Assembly (NCBI GenBank): GCA_964617995.1
Contig: CAZTXD010000070.1
Coordinates: 1-17,468, forward strand
Length of the DNA: 17,468 bases
Direction: 5' to 3'
Source of the DNA: CAZTXD01 sp964617995
GTDB taxonomy: Bacteria; Actinomycetota; Acidimicrobiia; Spongiisociales; ZC4RG35
Each line of letters opens with the position of its first letter. The first letter of the stretch is position 1. Of this stretch, positions 14,640 to 17,468 are shown one piece after another. The position numbers were made by a program, and so were the translations under genes. The notes below the pieces were generated by a model. The model searched no databases. It worked only from the letters and a program-made list of their open reading frames with translations, and was not told where the DNA came from.

Positions 14640-14655
14640 AATGAATATAGTCAAT
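14640..14655. promoter_or_regulatory. Operator/promoter motif in the divergent ThDP / IclR-like region (site 2)
   Basis: AATGAATATAGTCAAT is the exact inverse of the motif at 2327-2342. It lies in the 62-bp gap between the ThDP gene (minus) and the IclR-like gene (plus), so one bound protein could control both. TATATT on the minus strand and TATAGT on the plus strand are plausible -10 boxes. Confidence 0.6.
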
Positions 14656-14674
14656 ACTGAGATAAGGTGTCACC

Positions 14675-15256
14675 ATGAGTGACCCAGAGCGTTTTGGTGT
14701 CATCCTGGACGAGATACTGGGGCCCCTGCGGGACCAGTTGGCTATGTCGGTACGCCTCTTCGCGCGTGACGACCTGGAGTGTGTTTGTGTTGCGGCATAT
14801 CTGGCCTCGGGCGCCGAACCGAAGTTCCTTACGCGAGGCGACCGCCCACCTCTTCACGTCGGGCCTGGCTTGGTGCTGTTGGCAGCAATGCCCGAAATCG
14901 AGATCGACCGATACCTGTCAACGCCGTCTGCCCTCAGCGGTACAGACACCGTTCCGGAAGTAGTGAGCATGGATGTCGAGTGGATCCGTCGGGAGGGACA
15001 TCTGAGCCAGCTCAACCACACCCCGTGGAGTTCCGTGAGTGTTCCGGTCGTCAACGCCGAGAGGCACGTCGTCGCGTCATTAGCCGCGTTTGCTCATCGG
15101 CAAGAAGTTGAGTCAGCGGGTCTGGAGAAAGTTCTCGGTGCTATCAAGCACGCTTCAGAGCAGATGACTCAAACCGCAATATCCCAGCGCGTACCAATCC
15201 CCCGCACAGCGGAACAATGGGATCTCGTCAAGACCGCCGCCGTTCGAACCCGCTAA
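14675..15256 (+). CDS. Stand-alone IclR-type effector-binding domain protein (no HTH)
   Basis: 193 aa. Residues about 20-85 and 115-170 resemble the IclR ligand-binding domain: SVRLFARDDLECVCVAAY, then RGDRPPLHVGPGLVLLAAMPEIEIDRYL (the usual position of the allosteric loop), then WSSVSVPVVNAERHVVASLAAF. The N-terminal winged helix that all typical IclR regulators have is missing, and no matching frame lies upstream; AAGGTG six bases before ATG 14675 supports this start. It may sense a pathway intermediate and act through a partner regulator, or be an enzyme or carrier built on this fold. It is divergent from the ThDP operon and shares its promoter region. Confidence 0.6.
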   Translation: MSDPERFGVILDEILGPLRDQLAMSVRLFARDDLECVCVAAYLASGAEPKFLTRGDRPPLHVGPGLVLLAAMPEIEIDRYLSTPSALSGTDTVPEVVSMDVEWIRREGHLSQLNHTPWSSVSVPVVNAERHVVASLAAFAHRQEVESAGLEKVLGAIKHASEQMTQTAISQRVPIPRTAEQWDLVKTAAVRTR

Positions 15257-15445
15257 GGCAATGGATCGCTCCTTCGTCCCATGACATCTAAGGGGTCCGA
15301 CTGCTGCTGGCCATCTCCTTTAGAAATCGGGGCAGACTCGATATGACCTCCAGTTGTGCAGACCGTCGCTCGGCCAACCTCGGAGGGGTGTCGATCATGG
15401 GTTTTCACTCGGCGCAGCAACCGGCATTGCACAAGGTGACGTCCC

Positions 15446-16756
15446 ATGCCTGACTATTCGAGTCCCTCACGGTTCGCAACAGCATCAGAATTCTCGGAGT
15501 ACCTGAGGTCCTCACACATCGAAATCCCCTTCGAGGATGAGCTCGAAACAGGTCCATACTCGCCTCTAGCCCGTCCCATTTCGGCGCGGGGTTTTACGAT
15601 CGGCAACAGGTGGGCCGTCCTCCCACTGGAGGGAGCGGACAGCGACGTCAACGGAAACGCGACCGATGATTCGGTTCAGCGCTGGGCGGCCTTCGGCCGC
15701 AGCGGCGCCAAGCTGATCTGGGGTGAGTCGGCAGCGGTTCGCAATGATGGCAGAAGCTCACCCAAGCAGCTTCTGATCTCGCCGGACACGGCCGCCGGCT
15801 TGCGCCGCATCCGCGACGCAGCCATGTCGGCGCACCGCGACGAGTTCGGAGAGACGGCGGACTTCAAACTCGGGATCCAGATGACACATTCGGGTCGGCT
15901 CAGTCACCCGCCACCCTCCGGAGACCATGCCCCGGTCACGGTCAGACATCATCCGCAACTCGATGCCACAGTCGGTCCGCCTTCGAGTCAACCGCTCTTG
16001 TCAGATGACCAGCTCTACGAGCTCATCGATGACTACGTGGCGGCGGCGAGGATACTCGGCGAGGTCGGATTCGATTTCGTAGATCTAAAGGCTTGTCACG
16101 GGTACCTGGGACACGAGTTGCTGGGTGCGTATGAGAGGCCGGGGGAGTTCGGCGGTTCCTTTGAAAACCGGACCCGGTTCCTGAGGACCGTTGTCGAACG
16201 CGTCCGGTCTGACAACCCCGGGCTCAAAGTGGCGTTGAGACTCAGCGCATTCGACACCGTCGTCCACACTGCAGGCGAAAACGGGGTGGGCCGGCCGATG
16301 AGCTCAGAGTCAGGCCGCTACTGGTTCGGGACCGATGAATCTGGACATCACATCGATCTGAGTGAGCCGATCAGGCTACTGACCATGCTGCGCGACATCG
16401 GGGTCGATCTCGTTTGCGTCACCGGAGCATCCCCCTTGACGGCTTGGCATTTCCAAAGACCCGCCCTGAAGGCAAAGCCCGAGGAGTACGAGACACCGGA
16501 AGACCCCTTGCTTGGTGTGGCCAGGCATATCGATGTCACGAATAGGTTGCGTCGGTCTGTTCCAGGGATCACGACGGTCGGCTCCGGCTACAGCTACCTC
16601 CAGAAGTGGCTCCCCAATGCGGCACAAGCTGCCGTGCGTGAAGGCATGACCGATTTGGTGGGTATTGGGCGGATGCAGCTCGCCTACCCCCAGTTCATCT
16701 CCGATGTTCTCGACGGGAGGGTCCTCGACTCGGCTGCCATCGGAGCTGCCTTTTGA
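15446..16756 (+). CDS. Old Yellow Enzyme-family NADH:flavin oxidoreductase
   Basis: 436 aa, a flavin-binding TIM barrel of the OYE/2,4-dienoyl-CoA reductase type, preceded by AAGGTGA. Visible blocks are the N-terminal GFTIGNRWAVLPLEG, QMTHSGRL (146-152), DLKACHGYLGHELL (213-226), and EFGGSFENRTRFL (234-246). Residues 1-40 are an extra N-terminal stretch, and no C-terminal iron-sulfur/flavodoxin module is present. In the substrate pocket, the usual first histidine of the H-x-x-N/H pair is Lys215, while His218 and Tyr220 are kept. That suggests a changed, perhaps acidic, substrate. It would reduce an activated C=C bond or run related chemistry. It lies 189 bp after the IclR-like gene, and that gap shows nothing recognisable. 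Confidence 0.85.
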   Translation: MPDYSSPSRFATASEFSEYLRSSHIEIPFEDELETGPYSPLARPISARGFTIGNRWAVLPLEGADSDVNGNATDDSVQRWAAFGRSGAKLIWGESAAVRNDGRSSPKQLLISPDTAAGLRRIRDAAMSAHRDEFGETADFKLGIQMTHSGRLSHPPPSGDHAPVTVRHHPQLDATVGPPSSQPLLSDDQLYELIDDYVAAARILGEVGFDFVDLKACHGYLGHELLGAYERPGEFGGSFENRTRFLRTVVERVRSDNPGLKVALRLSAFDTVVHTAGENGVGRPMSSESGRYWFGTDESGHHIDLSEPIRLLTMLRDIGVDLVCVTGASPLTAWHFQRPALKAKPEEYETPEDPLLGVARHIDVTNRLRRSVPGITTVGSGYSYLQKWLPNAAQAAVREGMTDLVGIGRMQLAYPQFISDVLDGRVLDSAAIGAAF

Positions 16757-16852
16757 GTGCTGTGAGTGGTACCGGCGGCCGGTGAGGTCAGACCGTGCGT
16801 GAAGCCTGGTTCGGGTCGCTGTCTGGGGGTACCAGCATCCCCGCCCCTCATC

Positions 16853-16871
16853 GGTGAGCTCGAAACTCACC
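16853..16871 (+). terminator. Small stem-loop downstream of the flavoprotein gene
   Basis: GGTGAG (16853-16858) pairs with CTCACC (16866-16871) around a 7-base loop, about 97 bases after the flavoprotein stop. There is no T-run. It is the first symmetrical element after that gene and a weak candidate for its transcript end. Confidence 0.25.
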
Positions 16872-17141
16872 TCCCAATCGGACACCCTTCGTCTCCAATT
16901 CGATCCGGCCGGGATCCGATGCCGCCATGGTCCGGGTCCCCAACCCCGTGCCACCATCAGCATGGGATGGCATGAGCTACTTGGATTGTTCACAAATGCC
17001 ACAAGCCTCAACGACGTTGCTGGGGACCATGGCAACGCGGTCGAAGTCGCTTTCGACTTCGTCAACCGGCTCGTGGGGTGGCTCACGAGCAACGAGACAA
17101 CAAGAACTGATCTCGGCCGGCTGAGTGGCGCAGTCATTTAG
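16854..17141 (+). CDS. Possible small hypothetical protein (uncertain)
   Basis: A 95-codon frame from GTG. The second half, from MGWHELLGLF to VGWL, looks protein-like, while the first half is rich in Pro, Arg and Ser. I see no clear ribosome site and recognise no family. Two strong stem-loops lie within it, which argues that this stretch is RNA or non-coding instead. It may be the decayed end of a former gene. Confidence 0.2.
   Translation: MSSKLTSQSDTLRLQFDPAGIRCRHGPGPQPRATISMGWHELLGLFTNATSLNDVAGDHGNAVEVAFDFVNRLVGWLTSNETTRTDLGRLSGAVI
17042..17090. other. Two adjacent strong stem-loops
   Basis: CGAAGTCG-CTTT-CGACTTCG (17042-17061) is a perfect 8-bp stem with a 4-base loop. GCTCGTG and CACGAGC (17069-17075, 17084-17090) form a 7-bp stem with an 8-base loop. 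They stand 7 bases apart in the otherwise poorly coding right tip of the island. They could be a bidirectional terminator, a small RNA or a DNA-level structure used in transfer. Confidence 0.5.
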
Positions 17142-17183
17142 ACACAACGAGACACTCCCTCAGTAACAATCGAGCAGCTGCCT

Positions 17184-17201
17184 CACCGCAAGGACGCGGT
17201 G
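17184..17201. other. Short stem-loop in the right tip
   Basis: CACCGC (17184-17189) and GCGGTG (17196-17201) are perfect inverted arms around a 6-base loop, AAGGAC. Its role is unknown. The region from 17142 to 17277 holds nothing else I can name. Confidence 0.3.
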
Positions 17202-17277
17202 TAGCCCATGTGAAAGAGGGGGATTCAGTAGTTTGCGTCGCCCCCCCTTGCTGGCGATAACTATTCAAGAAGTTCAG

Positions 17278-17298
17278 TGGGGCAACACTGGGGCAACA
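17278..17298. repeat. Right paired GGGGCAACA repeat (candidate integrase arm site)
   Basis: Two GGGGCAACA units separated by CT, in the same orientation as the left pair and one base longer. It sits 116 bp inside the right tRNA repeat. Sharing a 20-bp element near both tips, outside any gene, is unlikely by chance and suggests part of the attachment region. Confidence 0.45.
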
Positions 17299-17374
17299 AC
17301 ACACGTGAGATGTGGCCCAATCCGGCGAGATCCCGTGAGGCGCGGTGAGAACTGGCTGCGAGCCTAAAGTCCCT

Positions 17375-17391
17375 GGGCAAAGGCCCTTTTT
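17375..17391 (+). terminator. Weak intrinsic-terminator-like hairpin before the tRNA repeat
   Basis: GGGC-AAAG-GCCC followed directly by TTTTT, with outer GTCC and GGAC arms that could extend it. On the plus strand it would stop island transcripts from running into the oppositely oriented tRNA. The core stem is only 4 bp, so confidence is limited. Confidence 0.35.
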
Positions 17392-17414
17392 GGACGTTTT
17401 CCCAGGTCGGGGAC

Positions 17415-17468
17415 TGGTGGTCAGGGACGGCGTCGATCCGTCGACCTCCGGTTTTTCAGACCGGCGCT
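17415..17468 (-). repeat. attR-like direct repeat: 3' part of tRNA-Phe(GAA), continuing past the window
   Basis: This is the second perfect copy of the 54-bp repeat. The tRNA is on the minus strand, so its 5' half would lie beyond 17468, outside the window. If this is the functional copy, the island abuts the tRNA's CCA end at 17415. The repeat could be longer than 54 bp because the window ends inside it. It supports a 17,414-bp element unit between equivalent points of the two repeats. Whether the complete tRNA exists cannot be seen here. Confidence 0.8.

Noticed and set aside
16376..17137. 253-codon minus-strand frame over the end of the flavoprotein gene and the right tip
   Set aside because: The part over the flavoprotein gene is a shadow frame, and the rest has no recognisable domain or ribosome site.

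Overview
The window is a 17.4 kb stretch bounded by a perfect 54-bp direct repeat (1-54 and 17415-17468). Read on the minus strand, the repeat is the anticodon-to-CCA end of a tRNA with anticodon GAA (Phe). This is how an island inserted at a tRNA 3' end looks, with the rest of the tRNA gene presumably lying just past the right edge. Both ends also carry a GGGGCAACACT-type paired repeat inside the tRNA repeats, which could be integrase arm sites. I find no integrase, transposase or conjugation gene, so the element is either degenerate or moved in trans. High GC, GTG starts, a chromosomally encoded CCA end and a lipoprotein with a long Thr/Asp/Glu linker suggest a high-GC actinobacterium, perhaps Acidimicrobiia-like. 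That placement is inference.

Layout. (1) Plus strand 333-6387: a 17-codon leader ORF, a phosphotriesterase-family hydrolase/lactonase, a zinc alcohol dehydrogenase, a TRAP transporter (dctP, dctQ, dctM) and a small citryl-CoA-lyase/citrate-synthase-like protein. (2) 6388-9340: a fused shikimate kinase-dehydroquinate synthase, tail-to-tail with a divergent shikimate-dehydrogenase-like gene that has lost its catalytic residues. Three 28-bp hairpin repeats precede the latter. (3) 9341-10108: a GntR/FCD regulator. (4) Minus strand 14612-10144: a tight operon of a ThDP enzyme, a CoA-acylating aldehyde dehydrogenase, a TIM-barrel isomerase/dehydratase and type II dehydroquinase. (5) Plus strand 14675-16756: a stand-alone IclR effector-binding domain without a DNA-binding domain, and an Old Yellow Enzyme-type flavoprotein. 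(6) 16757-17414: mostly non-coding, with several stem-loops.

How it may work together (inference). The TRAP system imports an organic acid. The lactonase, alcohol dehydrogenase, flavoprotein, dehydroquinase and TIM-barrel enzyme rearrange a ring or polyol acid. The ThDP enzyme then makes or breaks a C-C bond, the acylating dehydrogenase gives an acyl-CoA, and the lyase-like protein may act on the CoA ester. The shikimate-type genes are an incomplete and altered subset: there is no DAHP synthase, aroA or aroC, and key residues have changed in two of them. A dedicated side pathway is therefore more likely than ordinary aromatic biosynthesis. A 16-bp near-palindrome recurs before dctP, between the ThDP and IclR-like genes, before the GntR gene and, more weakly, before aroKB. 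This points to one island-wide regulon. The substrate cannot be read from the sequence.
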